A stretch of DNA of 64,000 nt from Pseudomonas sp. UBA1879 (GTDB taxonomy: Bacteria; Pseudomonadota; Gammaproteobacteria; Pseudomonadales; Pseudomonadaceae): positions 1 through 64,000 of the forward strand of contig NZ_DDHJ01000024.1 of assembly GCF_002338065.1 (NCBI RefSeq), written 5' to 3'. The number at the start of each line of letters is the position of its first letter. The stretch's first letter is position 1. The position numbers and the translations under genes are program-made. Positions 1-8,645 of this stretch are shown here, one piece after another. The notes below the pieces were generated by a model. The model was not told where the DNA came from and did not search any database. It saw nothing but the letters and a program-made list of their open reading frames with translations.

Positions 1-1212
1 AAGAACTACTTCTACCCGGACCTGCCGAAGGGCTATCAGATCAGCCAGATGGAGCTGCCGATCGTTGGCAAAGGGCATCTGGACATCACCCTGGAAGACG
101 GCACCATCAAGCGCATCGGCGTGACCCGCGCGCACTTGGAAGAAGATGCGGGCAAGAGCCTGCACGAAGACTTCAGCGGCATGACCGGTATCGACCTCAA
201 CCGTGCGGGCACCCCGCTGCTGGAGATCGTTTCCGAACCGGACATGCGTTCGGCCAAGGAAGCCGTGGCTTACGTCAAAGCAATGCACGCGCTGGTTCGT
301 TACCTGGGCATCTGCGACGGCAACATGGCCGAAGGTTCGCTGCGCTGCGACTGCAACGTCTCGGTGCGTCCGAAAGGCCAGGTCGAGTTTGGTACCCGCT
401 GCGAGATCAAGAACGTCAACTCGTTCCGCTTCATCGAGAAGGCGATCAACAGCGAGATCCAGCGCCAGATCGATTTGATCGAAGACGGCGGCAAGGTCAT
501 CCAGCAGACCCGCCTGTATGACCCGAACACCAATGAAACCCGCGCCATGCGCAGCAAGGAAGAAGCCAACGACTACCGTTACTTCCCTGATCCTGACCTG
601 CTGCCGGTGATCATCGAAGACGCGTTCCTCGAACAGACCCGCGCCACCCTGCCGGAATTGCCGCCGCAGAAGCGCGAGCGCTTCCAGTCGCAGTTCGGCC
701 TGTCGCTGTACGACGCCAGCGTGCTGGCCTCCAGCCGTGAACAAGCGGACTACTTCGAGAAGGTGGTGAGTATCGCCGGTGACGCCAAGCTGGCGGCCAA
801 CTGGGTCATGGTCGAGCTGGGTTCGCTGCTGAACAAACAAGGTGTGGAAATCGACGAATCGCCGGTCAGCGCCGAGCAATTGGGCGGCATGCTGCAGCGC
901 ATCACCGACAACACCATCTCCGGCAAGATCGCCAAGATGGTCTTCGAGGCGATGGCCAATGGCGAGGGCAGCGCTGACGAAATCATCGAGCAACGCGGCC
1001 TGAAGCAAGTCACCGACAGTGGCGCCATCGAGTCGATCCTCGACGACGTACTCACAGCCAACGCTGAACAGGTCGAACAATACCGCGCGGCCGACGAAGC
1101 CAAACGCGGCAAGATGTTCGGCTTCTTCGTCGGGCAAGCGATGAAAGCGTCGAAAGGCAAGGCCAACCCGGGGCAGGTCAACGAACTGTTGAAACGCAAG
1201 CTGGAAGGCTGA
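1..1212 (+). CDS. gatB: Aspartyl/glutamyl-tRNA amidotransferase subunit B (5' end outside window)
   Basis: GatB is the kinase/tRNA-binding subunit of GatCAB. It activates Glu-tRNA(Gln) or Asp-tRNA(Asn) so that ammonia from GatA can amidate it. The reading frame is open from base 1 (KNYFYPDLPKGYQISQ), so the gene starts before the window; 403 codons remain of a usual ~480. Typical GatB stretches are CEIKNVNSFRFIEKAI and the YRYFPDPDLLP segment. The C-terminal GatB/YqeY helical domain, about the last 150 residues, is complete and ends in NELLKRKLEG. Family identification is firm; the N-terminal cradle cannot be assessed. Confidence 0.97.
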   Translation, partial: KNYFYPDLPKGYQISQMELPIVGKGHLDITLEDGTIKRIGVTRAHLEEDAGKSLHEDFSGMTGIDLNRAGTPLLEIVSEPDMRSAKEAVAYVKAMHALVRYLGICDGNMAEGSLRCDCNVSVRPKGQVEFGTRCEIKNVNSFRFIEKAINSEIQRQIDLIEDGGKVIQQTRLYDPNTNETRAMRSKEEANDYRYFPDPDLLPVIIEDAFLEQTRATLPELPPQKRERFQSQFGLSLYDASVLASSREQADYFEKVVSIAGDAKLAANWVMVELGSLLNKQGVEIDESPVSAEQLGGMLQRITDNTISGKIAKMVFEAMANGEGSADEIIEQRGLKQVTDSGAIESILDDVLTANAEQVEQYRAADEAKRGKMFGFFVGQAMKASKGKANPGQVNELLKRKLEG

Positions 1213-1219
1213 GCACTGC

Positions 1220-1352
1220 CCGTGTAGGCACGCACTTGCCCGCGAATGCGTGGTGTCAGTCGCTATATGGATGAATGACACACCGATTTCGCGAGCAAGC
1301 GCGGTCCAACAGGCATGTGCGCAGTCATGTAGGAGTGAGCTTGCTCGCGAGT
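1220..1352. repeat. REP/REPIN cluster downstream of gatB
   Basis: An imperfect inverted pair (arms around 1220-1248 and 1286-1312, sharing ...TTGCCCGCGA / TCGCGAGCAAG...) is followed by a clean single REP, TGTAGGAGTGAGCTTGCTCG, at 1329-1348. The core matches the other REP elements of this window. It lies in the gatB-rlpA-like gap and could act as a hairpin at the gatB 3' end. Confidence 0.75.
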
Positions 1353-1400
1353 GCTTTCTATCGGCAACTTAGAATTGCCAGGAAAACATCCCCTTAAGGA

Positions 1401-1784
1401 ATGAACCCCATGTGGCGGCTCTTCGGCGCGTTTGCGCTGCTCTCCCTGCTGGCCGGTTGCGCCAGCGAAGGCATCATCGATCCACACGGCTACAACGCCA
1501 GTGGCGGCGCCTCGTATTACGGTGCGCGCCATCAAGGCAAGCGCACCGCCAGCGGTGAACGCTACGACCAGAATTCCCTGACCGCCGCACACCGCCAATT
1601 ACCGTTCGGCACCCGCGTGCAGGTCACCAATTTGAACAACGACCGGAAGGTCATCGTCCGCATCAACGACCGTGGGCCGCACACCCGTGGCCGGTTGATC
1701 GACCTATCGCGCGCAGCCGCCGAACAATTGGGTATGCTGCGCAGCGGAACCGCCCAAGTGCGGGTGCAAGCCCTCGACGATTAA
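1401..1784 (+). CDS. RlpA-like double-psi beta-barrel lipoprotein
   Basis: A 127-residue septal/lytic-transglycosylase-type RlpA family protein. Residues 1-20 form a lipoprotein signal with lipobox LLAGC, so Cys20 should be lipidated. The rest is a DPBB domain with the family core ASGERYDQNSLTAAH, LPFGTRVQVTN and VRINDRGP. RlpA proteins cut or bind denuded (stem-peptide-free) peptidoglycan strands. This one is much shorter than P. aeruginosa RlpA and has no C-terminal SPOR domain, so septal targeting by SPOR is not expected. ATG 1401 follows TTAAGGAATGAACCCC; an ATG at 1410 is an alternative. The activity is inferred from the family only. Confidence 0.85.
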   Translation: MNPMWRLFGAFALLSLLAGCASEGIIDPHGYNASGGASYYGARHQGKRTASGERYDQNSLTAAHRQLPFGTRVQVTNLNNDRKVIVRINDRGPHTRGRLIDLSRAAAEQLGMLRSGTAQVRVQALDD

Positions 1785-1795
1785 AGGTGCCCTGA

Positions 1796-2881
1796 ATTCT
1801 CGCGCTCTCGACCCTGCCCCTGCCCACGCTGATAGAACTGATCGGTGGCCTGCTGATGATGATCATCGGTGCCGAGCTGTCGGTACGTGCGGCGGTGGCG
1901 TTGGCTGCCCTGCTGAAAACCCGCCCCTTGTTCCTCGGCCTTACCGTCGTTGCCCTCGGCAGCAGCGCGCCGCAGATGGCCGTCGGCCTGCAAGCCGCGC
2001 TCACTGACAGCACCGACATCGCGATCGGCAGCGTCATCGGCAGCAACATCTTCAATGTTCTGGTGACCCTGGGCCTCTCGGCTTTGATCATCCCGCTACG
2101 GGTGGCGCGCCAATTGGTGCGTGTGGACCTACCGTTGATGATTGGCGCCACCGCGCTTGTCGCAGTACTGGCCTGGAATGGCGTGTTGAGCGGCATGGAC
2201 GGCGTCATTCTATTGATCGCCATGGCCGGGTATCTGGGCGTGGTGGTGCGGCAGTTCGCCCACGGCGCGCGGCATTTCAACCCCACGGAAGCGACAGCGA
2301 AGCGCAGGGCCTGGCCAATCCTGGGACGCCTGTCGCTGATGGGCTGTGGCTTGGCGCTGATGATTCTCGGCAGCCATTTGCTGGTGGGCGCGGCGGTCAT
2401 CGTCGCTCAGGACCTGGGTCTGTCGGAGCGGGTCATCGGTCTGACCGTGATTGCCATCGCGACCTCCCTCCCCGCCTTGACGACCTCACTGATCGCCGCC
2501 CTGCGCGGAGAGCGGGACATAGCGGTCGGCAACATCATCGGTAGCAACCTGTTCAACCTGTTGGGCGTATTGGGGCTCACTTCGCTGATTGCCTCGACGC
2601 CGCTGTCGATCTCACCCAACGCGCTGGATTTCGACCTGCCTGTGATGCTCGGCGTTGCGGTGCTTTGCCTGCCGCTGTTTTACTCCGGCTACCGCATCAC
2701 GCGGCTGGAAGGCCTGTTGCTGCTCGGGTTGTACGCGGTGTATGGGCTGCACATCGTCTCGTTCACTACCGGTATGCCGCTGGCCGAACGGCTGGAACGG
2801 TTGATGATTGTTTACGCGCTGCCGGTGCTAGGCCTGGGCGTGTTGATCAGCACCGTTCGCGCATGGCGCAGGCAACACTGA
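1796..2881 (+). CDS. CaCA-family (calcium/sodium antiporter-like) membrane protein, probable ATT start
   Basis: A cation/Ca2+ exchanger-superfamily protein with about 10 membrane segments and the two inverted alpha repeats: ALGSSAPQMAVG with SVIGSNIFNVLVTLG, and ATSLPALTTS with NIIGSNLFNLLGVLG. The first ATG in frame (1856) would cut into the first membrane helix (LIELIGGLLMMIIGAEL). Between the in-frame TGA at 1793 and that ATG there is no ATG, GTG or TTG. An AAGGTG Shine-Dalgarno at 1784-1789 lies 6 bases before ATT 1796, so ATT is proposed as the start (361 aa). The Glu that normally follows S-x-P in each alpha repeat is Gln in repeat 1 and Ala in repeat 2, so Ca2+ exchange cannot be assumed. 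Confidence 0.75.
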   Translation: MLALSTLPLPTLIELIGGLLMMIIGAELSVRAAVALAALLKTRPLFLGLTVVALGSSAPQMAVGLQAALTDSTDIAIGSVIGSNIFNVLVTLGLSALIIPLRVARQLVRVDLPLMIGATALVAVLAWNGVLSGMDGVILLIAMAGYLGVVVRQFAHGARHFNPTEATAKRRAWPILGRLSLMGCGLALMILGSHLLVGAAVIVAQDLGLSERVIGLTVIAIATSLPALTTSLIAALRGERDIAVGNIIGSNLFNLLGVLGLTSLIASTPLSISPNALDFDLPVMLGVAVLCLPLFYSGYRITRLEGLLLLGLYAVYGLHIVSFTTGMPLAERLERLMIVYALPVLGLGVLISTVRAWRRQH

Positions 2882-2900
2882 CAGCCTTCGCTATCGAATT

Positions 2901-2934
2901 GTGCGAGCCGGCTTGCTGGCGAGTCGGCTCGCAA
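2901..2934. repeat. Single REP hairpin
   Basis: GCGAGCCGGCTTGCTGGCGA followed by GTCGGCTCGC forms a REP-type hairpin with outer arms GCGAGCC / GGCTCGC. It sits between the convergent antiporter-like and AEC genes and may end transcription from either side. Confidence 0.65.
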
Positions 2935-2972
2935 AGTGGGGGTTCACAACCGGTATTGGCTAAAGCAAAAGG

Positions 2973-3914
2973 TCAAATCCACCCACCCCACTGCAAAATG
3001 AAAATCCCGATGTTCGTCGTCACAGCCGCCGCAAGGGTGGTCATGACGATGATCGACGCGGCGAGTTCATGATTGCCCTCGGCGGCCCGGGCCATGACGA
3101 AGCTGGCAGACGCCGTGGGTGCGCCGAAGTACAGAAAAAGAATCCCCAGCTCGGTATGGCGAAACCCCAGCAGCCACGCGCCAAAGGTACACACCAACGG
3201 CAGCCAGACCATTTTCATCAGGCTTGCGCTGACCGCCAGCCCGCCACTTTCACGCAACGACTTCAACGACAACGTGCCACCAATGCACATCAAGGCCAGC
3301 GGCAGGGTCATCTGCGCCAGGTAGCTGCCGGAGGTGTCGAGCCATTTCGGCAGGCCGACGCCGAAATAGGCGAAAGGCGTTGCGGCAATGATGCTGATGA
3401 TCAGCGGGTTGGCGAAGACGCTTTTGCAGATGCTCCAAGGGTCGGATTTGATCACCGGGCTGTAGACCGCCAGCACGACGGTCGACAGCGTGTTGTAGAA
3501 CAGGATCACCAACGCGGCGAGAATCGCGCCGAGGGAAATCCCGTAATCGCCATACATACTGGCCGCCAGCGCGAGGCCGATAACGCCGTTGTTGCCACGA
3601 AACGCCCCTTGCACGTAAATGCCGCGCTCGATGAAGGGCACGCGGTAGATCGCCCAGCCCCAGACCAGCGCAAAACCCACCAAGGTGGCGACGATGAAGT
3701 AGATCAGCACGCCCGGTTGCAGCGCCGCGTGCAGGTCGGCGTGGATGATGCCGAGGAATAACAAGGCCGGCATGGTGCAGTTGAACACCAGCGAGGAAGC
3801 GGTGTGGATGAAACTATCGTTGATCCAGCCGACGCGTTTGAGAACCACGCCTAGAAACAACATGGCGAAGACCGGAGCGGTGATGTTCAGGGTTTCTAAA
3901 AAAATGGCCAGCAT
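2973..3914 (-). CDS. AEC family transporter (auxin efflux carrier type)
   Basis: A 313-residue integral membrane protein of the AEC/Mem_trans family, which contains malate, malonate and other small-acid permeases. It begins MLAIFLETLNITAPVFAMLF and has about ten hydrophobic segments with the usual short central break. Family-typical stretches are FRGNNGVIGLALA and LPLALMCIGGTLSL, followed by a C-terminal half ending in FILQWGGWI. It is monocistronic and convergent with the CaCA gene. The substrate cannot be read from sequence, and no metabolic gene adjoins it to suggest one. Confidence 0.85.
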   Translation of the reverse strand: MLAIFLETLNITAPVFAMLFLGVVLKRVGWINDSFIHTASSLVFNCTMPALLFLGIIHADLHAALQPGVLIYFIVATLVGFALVWGWAIYRVPFIERGIYVQGAFRGNNGVIGLALAASMYGDYGISLGAILAALVILFYNTLSTVVLAVYSPVIKSDPWSICKSVFANPLIISIIAATPFAYFGVGLPKWLDTSGSYLAQMTLPLALMCIGGTLSLKSLRESGGLAVSASLMKMVWLPLVCTFGAWLLGFRHTELGILFLYFGAPTASASFVMARAAEGNHELAASIIVMTTLAAAVTTNIGIFILQWGGWI

Positions 3915-4047
3915 GCACGTCGCGCCCTGAACTGTCGTTAGGGGGCTAATGATAGGCGAAGGGCGAAGTAAGTGTTACCGGGAATTGCGTGGAGATCGTA
4001 CAACTGCCATAGGTGCGAGGTTCTTGATGCACTGTCTGACACCGCGG

Positions 4048-4159
4048 AACCTGTGGGAACCGGCTTGCTTCGGGCCCCCGATCGGACGACAGCGGCGTGT
4101 CAGAGAGGTAGACGTTGGCTGACCCACCCGATTCGCCAGCAAGCCGGCTCCCACAGGTT
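4048..4159. repeat. REPIN (inverted REP pair)
   Basis: AACCTGTGGGAACCGGCTTG at the left and its inverted partner AGCAAGCCGGCTCCCACAGG at the right enclose about 70 unrelated bases. It occupies most of the gap between the AEC gene and phoD. Confidence 0.8.
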
Positions 4160-4174
4160 GTACGGCGTTTCACA

Positions 4175-5737
4175 TCAAGCTGGATCCGCAGGCGCCAGCT
4201 TCTTCTCGAACACCGCGACCCCGTCCAGATCCCGCAGCGTCACGGTCATCTCGCCGCTTTGCCCTTCAATGTTCACCTCGCCAAAAAATTGAAACCCGGC
4301 GAAGGGCGAGGTGTTCTGCGCGGGTGGGGCTTTCTGGAACACCAGCTCCGGGCCGAAGGTCTTGTCCAGCGCGTTAGGACCAAAGCTGCCGGCATTCAAC
4401 GGCCCGGCGACAAACTCCCAGAACGGGTCGAAATCCTGAAACACCGCCTGATCGGGGTGATAGTGATGAGCCGCGCAGCAATGCACATCAGCGGTCAGCC
4501 ACACCATGTTGCGCACCTTCTGCCGGCGCAGAAAACCCAGCAGTTCGGCGACTTCCAGCTCACGGCCTTTTGGCGCGCCGTCATCAGTGTTGGCGATGGC
4601 TTCCCAGCGCATCAGCCCGGGGCTGATCTCGCCATCCGGCACGCCCAGGCTGATCGGCATGTCCGCGGCGATGACCTTCCACTGGGCATTCGAAGCCTGT
4701 AATTCGCGCTTGAGCCAGTCCAGCTGCGGGCGCCCGAGAAACGCCGTGGTTGGCCCCGGTGTCTCGGCCAGGTTGGCGTCGTTGCCGTCGCGGTAGCTGC
4801 GCATATCGAGCACAAACACGTCGAGCATCGGCCCATAACTGAGCTTGCGGTACACGCGCCCGCCGTTGTCGGCGTTCTGCAAACGCATCGGTGCGTATTC
4901 GAGAAACGCCTGACGCCCCCGCGCGGCCAACAGCTGGATGTCTTTGACCTTGTAGCGCTCGTCCAGCTGTTTGCTGGGCGACCAGTTGTTGCTGACTTCG
5001 TGATCGTCCCACTGCCAGATCTGCGGCACTTCGGCATTGAAGCGGCGCAGGTTTTCGTCCATCAGGTTGTAGCGGTAGGCGCCGCGATACTCGTCGAGGG
5101 TTTCAGCGACCTTGCTCTTCTCTTCGGTGGTGATGTTGCGCCAGATGCGCCCGCCTTCCGTGACCACCTCGGCAGGCACCGGGCCGTCGGCGTAGATCGT
5201 GTCACCGCTGTGAATGAAGAAGTCCGGCAGACGCAGGCGCATGGCTTCGTAGATGCGCATGCCACCGATATCAGGGTTGATGCCGAAGCCCTGTCCCACA
5301 GTGTCGCCGCTCCAGACGAAACGAATGTCGCGACGGCTCTGCGGCACACTGCGCAGATGGCCAAACCACGGCTCGCTGGCGACACCGGTTTGCGCATCTT
5401 CAAAAAACACCCGGTAGAAAATGGCTTGATCGGTGGGCAGCCCGGTCAGCTCGACCCGCGCCGTGAAGTCGGTACGTTGATCAGCCAGCAGTGAGACGGC
5501 GCGACGGGGGTTGGTGAACATGCTGCGGGTGTCCCATTCGACGACCATGCGCGAAGGGCGATCGCTGCGACTCCAGACCATGGCGCGGTCGCCGAGCAGA
5601 TCACCGGATTGCACGCCATCGGTCATCTTCGGCCGATCCTTGACCGACGCGATGACCGCCGGGGCCAACCCCGGCAGGAGCAGACCGGCGCCAGCGGCTT
5701 GAATGATGCGACGGCGGGTCAGGTCGAACTGAGTCAT
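4175..5737 (-). CDS. phoD: PhoD-type alkaline phosphatase/phosphodiesterase, Tat-exported
   Basis: A 520-residue PhoD-family metallophosphatase, expected in the periplasm, that releases phosphate from phosphomono- or diesters. A twin-arginine signal is visible at the N-terminus (LTRRRIIQAAGAG, then a hydrophobic stretch ending PAVIA). Metal-site motifs follow in the usual order: VWSGDT, FIHSGDTIYADG, WQWDDHEVSNNW, DMRSYRDGND and the C-terminal TADVHCCAAHHYHP. The length is normal for the family. PhoD enzymes use Fe3+/Ca2+ and are usually under PhoB control, but no clear Pho box was found in the short upstream gap. Confidence 0.93.
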   Translation of the reverse strand: MTQFDLTRRRIIQAAGAGLLLPGLAPAVIASVKDRPKMTDGVQSGDLLGDRAMVWSRSDRPSRMVVEWDTRSMFTNPRRAVSLLADQRTDFTARVELTGLPTDQAIFYRVFFEDAQTGVASEPWFGHLRSVPQSRRDIRFVWSGDTVGQGFGINPDIGGMRIYEAMRLRLPDFFIHSGDTIYADGPVPAEVVTEGGRIWRNITTEEKSKVAETLDEYRGAYRYNLMDENLRRFNAEVPQIWQWDDHEVSNNWSPSKQLDERYKVKDIQLLAARGRQAFLEYAPMRLQNADNGGRVYRKLSYGPMLDVFVLDMRSYRDGNDANLAETPGPTTAFLGRPQLDWLKRELQASNAQWKVIAADMPISLGVPDGEISPGLMRWEAIANTDDGAPKGRELEVAELLGFLRRQKVRNMVWLTADVHCCAAHHYHPDQAVFQDFDPFWEFVAGPLNAGSFGPNALDKTFGPELVFQKAPPAQNTSPFAGFQFFGEVNIEGQSGEMTVTLRDLDGVAVFEKKLAPADPA

Positions 5738-5824
5738 GTCTGTTCCTCAAGCGAATGCCAAAGAGAGGAACGTAACAATGGAATGTTGGGGGTTTGTGAC
5801 AGCGTCAGATTTGTACAGAGCACC

Positions 5825-5914
5825 TGTAGGAGTGAGCTTGCTCGCGATGGCGGGGTGTCAGTCGCCAGTGACGGCACAGACAGAAGGCTATCGCGAGCAA
5901 GCTCACTCCTACAG
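5825..5914. repeat. REPIN (inverted REP pair)
   Basis: TGTAGGAGTGAGCTTGCTCG ... CGAGCAAGCTCACTCCTACA is a near-perfect inverted pair with about 50 bases between the arms. It lies between fruA and phoD, just after the fruA stop, so it probably forms the 3' hairpin of the fru transcript. Confidence 0.88.
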
Positions 5915-5934
5915 ACCATTCGGCGGCTGCTGAA

Positions 5935-7680
5935 TCAAGCGCCAGCAGGCACCGCATCCAGCTCGACGACTTCAGGGCGCTTCAACACCGCATACAGCAC
6001 GCCTGTCACCACGCTGCCCACGACGATCGCCAGCAGGTACAGCAACGCATGGTTGATCGCGTTCGGAATCAGCAGCACGAACAAACCGCCATGGGGCGCC
6101 ATGAGCTTGCAGCCGAAGAACATCGACAACGCCCCCGTCAGCGCGCCGCCGACGATGCTGGCCGGGATCACCCGCAGCGGGTCTTTGGCGGCAAACGGAA
6201 TCGCGCCTTCCGAGATGAAGCACAGTCCCAGCACGAAGGCCGCCTTGCCGGCTTCACGCTCGCTTTGCGCGAATTTGTGGCGGGCGATGAAGCTGGCGAT
6301 GCCCATGCCGATCGGTGGGACCATGCCAGCGGCCATGGTCGCGGCCATCGGTGCGTAGCTCTGAGACGCCAGCAGCCCTACTGAGAACGCATACGACGCT
6401 TTGTTGATCGGCCCCCCGAGGTCGACGCACATCATTGCACCCAGTAACACGCCCAACAGAATCGCGTTGGTGGTGCCCATGCTGTCGAGGAAATGGGTCA
6501 ACCCTTCCAGCATGCCCGCCACCGGTTTGCCGACCACGTAAATCATGACCAGCCCGGTCACCAGACTGGCCAACAGCGGAATGATCAGAATCGGCTTCAA
6601 GGCCTCGACGCTGGCAGGCAGCTTGGCGTAGCGATTGATCGCCGCAGCGGCGTAGCCGGCAATGAAGCCTGCGATGATGCCGCCGATGAACCCCGCGCCC
6701 AGCGTGCTGGCCAGCAGCCCGCCGATCATCCCCGGGGCCAGGCCTGGCCGATCGGCGATGGAATAGGCGATATACCCCGCAAGCAGCGGCACCATCAGTT
6801 TGAACGCCGCGTCGCCGCCGATCTGCATCAGGGCCGCCGCCAGCGTGCCCGGCTCTTTGAACGCGGTGATGCCAAACACGAACGACAGGGCGATGAGCAA
6901 CCCGCCCGCCACCACCATCGGTAGCATGAACGACACGCCCGTCAGCAAGTGTTTGTAGACACCGGTTTTCTCTTTCTTTGCAGAGGCCTTGGACGTGACG
7001 GCCGACGACTCGACCTCGCCTTCTGCCAGCGCTTTACCAAGGGTGGCCTCAGGTTGCTTGAGCGCGATGCCGGTGCCGCAGCGGTAGATCCGTTTGCCTG
7101 CAAAACGCTCGGTGGCGACTTCGATGTCCGCTGCGAGCAACACCACGTCGGCGTCGGCAATCGCCTGAGCGCTGAGGGGATTGCGCGCACCCACCGAGCC
7201 CTGGGTCTCCACTTGCAGCTCGTAGCCAAGTTTTTTCGCGGCCTGCTGAATGGCCTCGGCGGCCATGAACGTGTGGGCAACCCCGGTCGGGCAAGCCGTC
7301 ACCGCCACCAACTTCGGAATTTTGCTCAGGCTGGCAGCAGCGGCAGGTGCCGCGCCTTCGCTGGGCACATGCACCGTCGCCAGTTCGTGGGCGGAATGCA
7401 GGAAAGCATCCGTGTCCTGCAACGCGCGGGAAGGCGTCGATTGATACAGACGCTTGCCTGCGAAGCGGCTCAGGTCCAGCGGGCCGGTGTTGACCACCAA
7501 CACCCAGTCAGCGCTTTGGATATCGTCGGAAGACAGTTGTTTTTCAGGGTGACGCGGGTCGTGCACTTCGACGCAGGTCGTCCAGCCTTTACGCTGCGCA
7601 GCGGCATCGAGCAGGCGGGCACTAAGGACGCTGCTGATTTTGCCGTTCGGGCAGGCCGTGACAATGGCTAACTTCATCAC
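5935..7680 (-). CDS. fruA: Fructose PTS permease, EIIB'BC component
   Basis: FruA imports fructose across the inner membrane and phosphorylates it to fructose 1-phosphate. Residues 1-100 are a degenerate IIB' domain (TACPNGK, Cys10). Residues ~120-220 are the active IIB domain (TACPTGVAHTFMAAEA, phospho-acceptor Cys130). From ~245 on is the IIC membrane channel, with many glycine-rich helices such as GGLLASTLGAGFIGGIIAG. The 581-residue length is normal. Its ATG overlaps the fruK stop by 4 bases, so translation is coupled. It is the last gene of fruBKA. Confidence 0.97.
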   Translation of the reverse strand: MMKLAIVTACPNGKISSVLSARLLDAAAQRKGWTTCVEVHDPRHPEKQLSSDDIQSADWVLVVNTGPLDLSRFAGKRLYQSTPSRALQDTDAFLHSAHELATVHVPSEGAAPAAAASLSKIPKLVAVTACPTGVAHTFMAAEAIQQAAKKLGYELQVETQGSVGARNPLSAQAIADADVVLLAADIEVATERFAGKRIYRCGTGIALKQPEATLGKALAEGEVESSAVTSKASAKKEKTGVYKHLLTGVSFMLPMVVAGGLLIALSFVFGITAFKEPGTLAAALMQIGGDAAFKLMVPLLAGYIAYSIADRPGLAPGMIGGLLASTLGAGFIGGIIAGFIAGYAAAAINRYAKLPASVEALKPILIIPLLASLVTGLVMIYVVGKPVAGMLEGLTHFLDSMGTTNAILLGVLLGAMMCVDLGGPINKASYAFSVGLLASQSYAPMAATMAAGMVPPIGMGIASFIARHKFAQSEREAGKAAFVLGLCFISEGAIPFAAKDPLRVIPASIVGGALTGALSMFFGCKLMAPHGGLFVLLIPNAINHALLYLLAIVVGSVVTGVLYAVLKRPEVVELDAVPAGA

Positions 7681-8645
7681 TCTTCCTCTTTTCTTGTTCT
7701 GTCGAGGCTATTGTCCATGGCGCGCACGTTGACGCCGCCTTCCAGCCGCTTGAGTTGCCCGACGTCCGTGATGCCAAAACCGATCTGAGTCACTGCCATC
7801 GCCGCAATTGCAGTGGCTGTTCGCAAGACGCGCTCGGGGGCATGGTGGCTCAATAGGCCGTGAATCATGCCTGCCAGCAGCGAATCTCCCGCCCCTACCG
7901 TGCTGGCGACCGTGACTTTCGGTGGTAATGCCTGCAACGCCACGTCGGTGCTGAACCAATGCACGCCTTCCGAGCCTTGGGAAATCACCACGTGTTCGAT
8001 ACCACGCTGATGCAGGGCCGCCGCAGCCTGTGCCTGCGCAGCGATGGAAATGATCGGCGCGTCCAGCGCGTCGGCCAGCTCTTCGGTGTTGGGCTTGATC
8101 AGCCACGGCGATGCGTCCAGCCCGGCGCGCAAGGCCTCGCCGCTGGTGTCCAGCGCGACCTTCAGCCCCTTCGCGTTGAGCATCAGCAGCAGCGCCTTCA
8201 ACCACTGCGCATCGACGCCCCGTGGCAGGCTCCCCGCAACCACTACCGCGTCGAAAGTGCTGGCAATCTGTTCGACACGGGCGGCCAACGCCTGTTGTGC
8301 CTGCGCGCTGACTTCAGGCCCGGGCCCGTTCAGGTCAGTGATGCGGCCGCTGCTCTCGGCAAGTTTGATATTGCTGCGGGTCTCGCCTTGCACGCGCACG
8401 AACTCGTCGACGAAGCCACGTTTGGCGAACAGCGATTCGAACGGCAGTTGATTATCAACGCCGAGAAAACCTGCCACGGTCAGCGTATGCCCCAAATCCG
8501 CCAGCACCTGCGCCACGTTGAGACCCTTGCCAGCCGCGTGGGTCAGCATGCATTCGCTGCGGTTGACCTGGCCGACCTGCAACGGCCCCAGCTGCACGGT
8601 CAGGTCGAGCGCCGGGTTCATGGTCAATGTCAAAATCTTCGCCAT
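7677..8645 (-). CDS. fruK: 1-phosphofructokinase
   Basis: FruK phosphorylates the fructose 1-phosphate made by FruA/FruB to fructose 1,6-bisphosphate. This 322-residue PfkB-family kinase starts LTLTMNPALDLTVQLG and has the substrate loop AAGKGLNVAQVLADLG. Near the C-terminus are the ATP/anion-hole motif STVGAGDSLLAGMIHG with its catalytic Asp and the preceding VISQGSEGVHW. Its start shares a base with the fruB stop and its end overlaps fruA. Fructose 1-phosphate, its substrate, is the effector that releases Cra in pseudomonads. Confidence 0.97.
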   Translation of the reverse strand: MAKILTLTMNPALDLTVQLGPLQVGQVNRSECMLTHAAGKGLNVAQVLADLGHTLTVAGFLGVDNQLPFESLFAKRGFVDEFVRVQGETRSNIKLAESSGRITDLNGPGPEVSAQAQQALAARVEQIASTFDAVVVAGSLPRGVDAQWLKALLLMLNAKGLKVALDTSGEALRAGLDASPWLIKPNTEELADALDAPIISIAAQAQAAAALHQRGIEHVVISQGSEGVHWFSTDVALQALPPKVTVASTVGAGDSLLAGMIHGLLSHHAPERVLRTATAIAAMAVTQIGFGITDVGQLKRLEGGVNVRAMDNSLDRTRKEEE

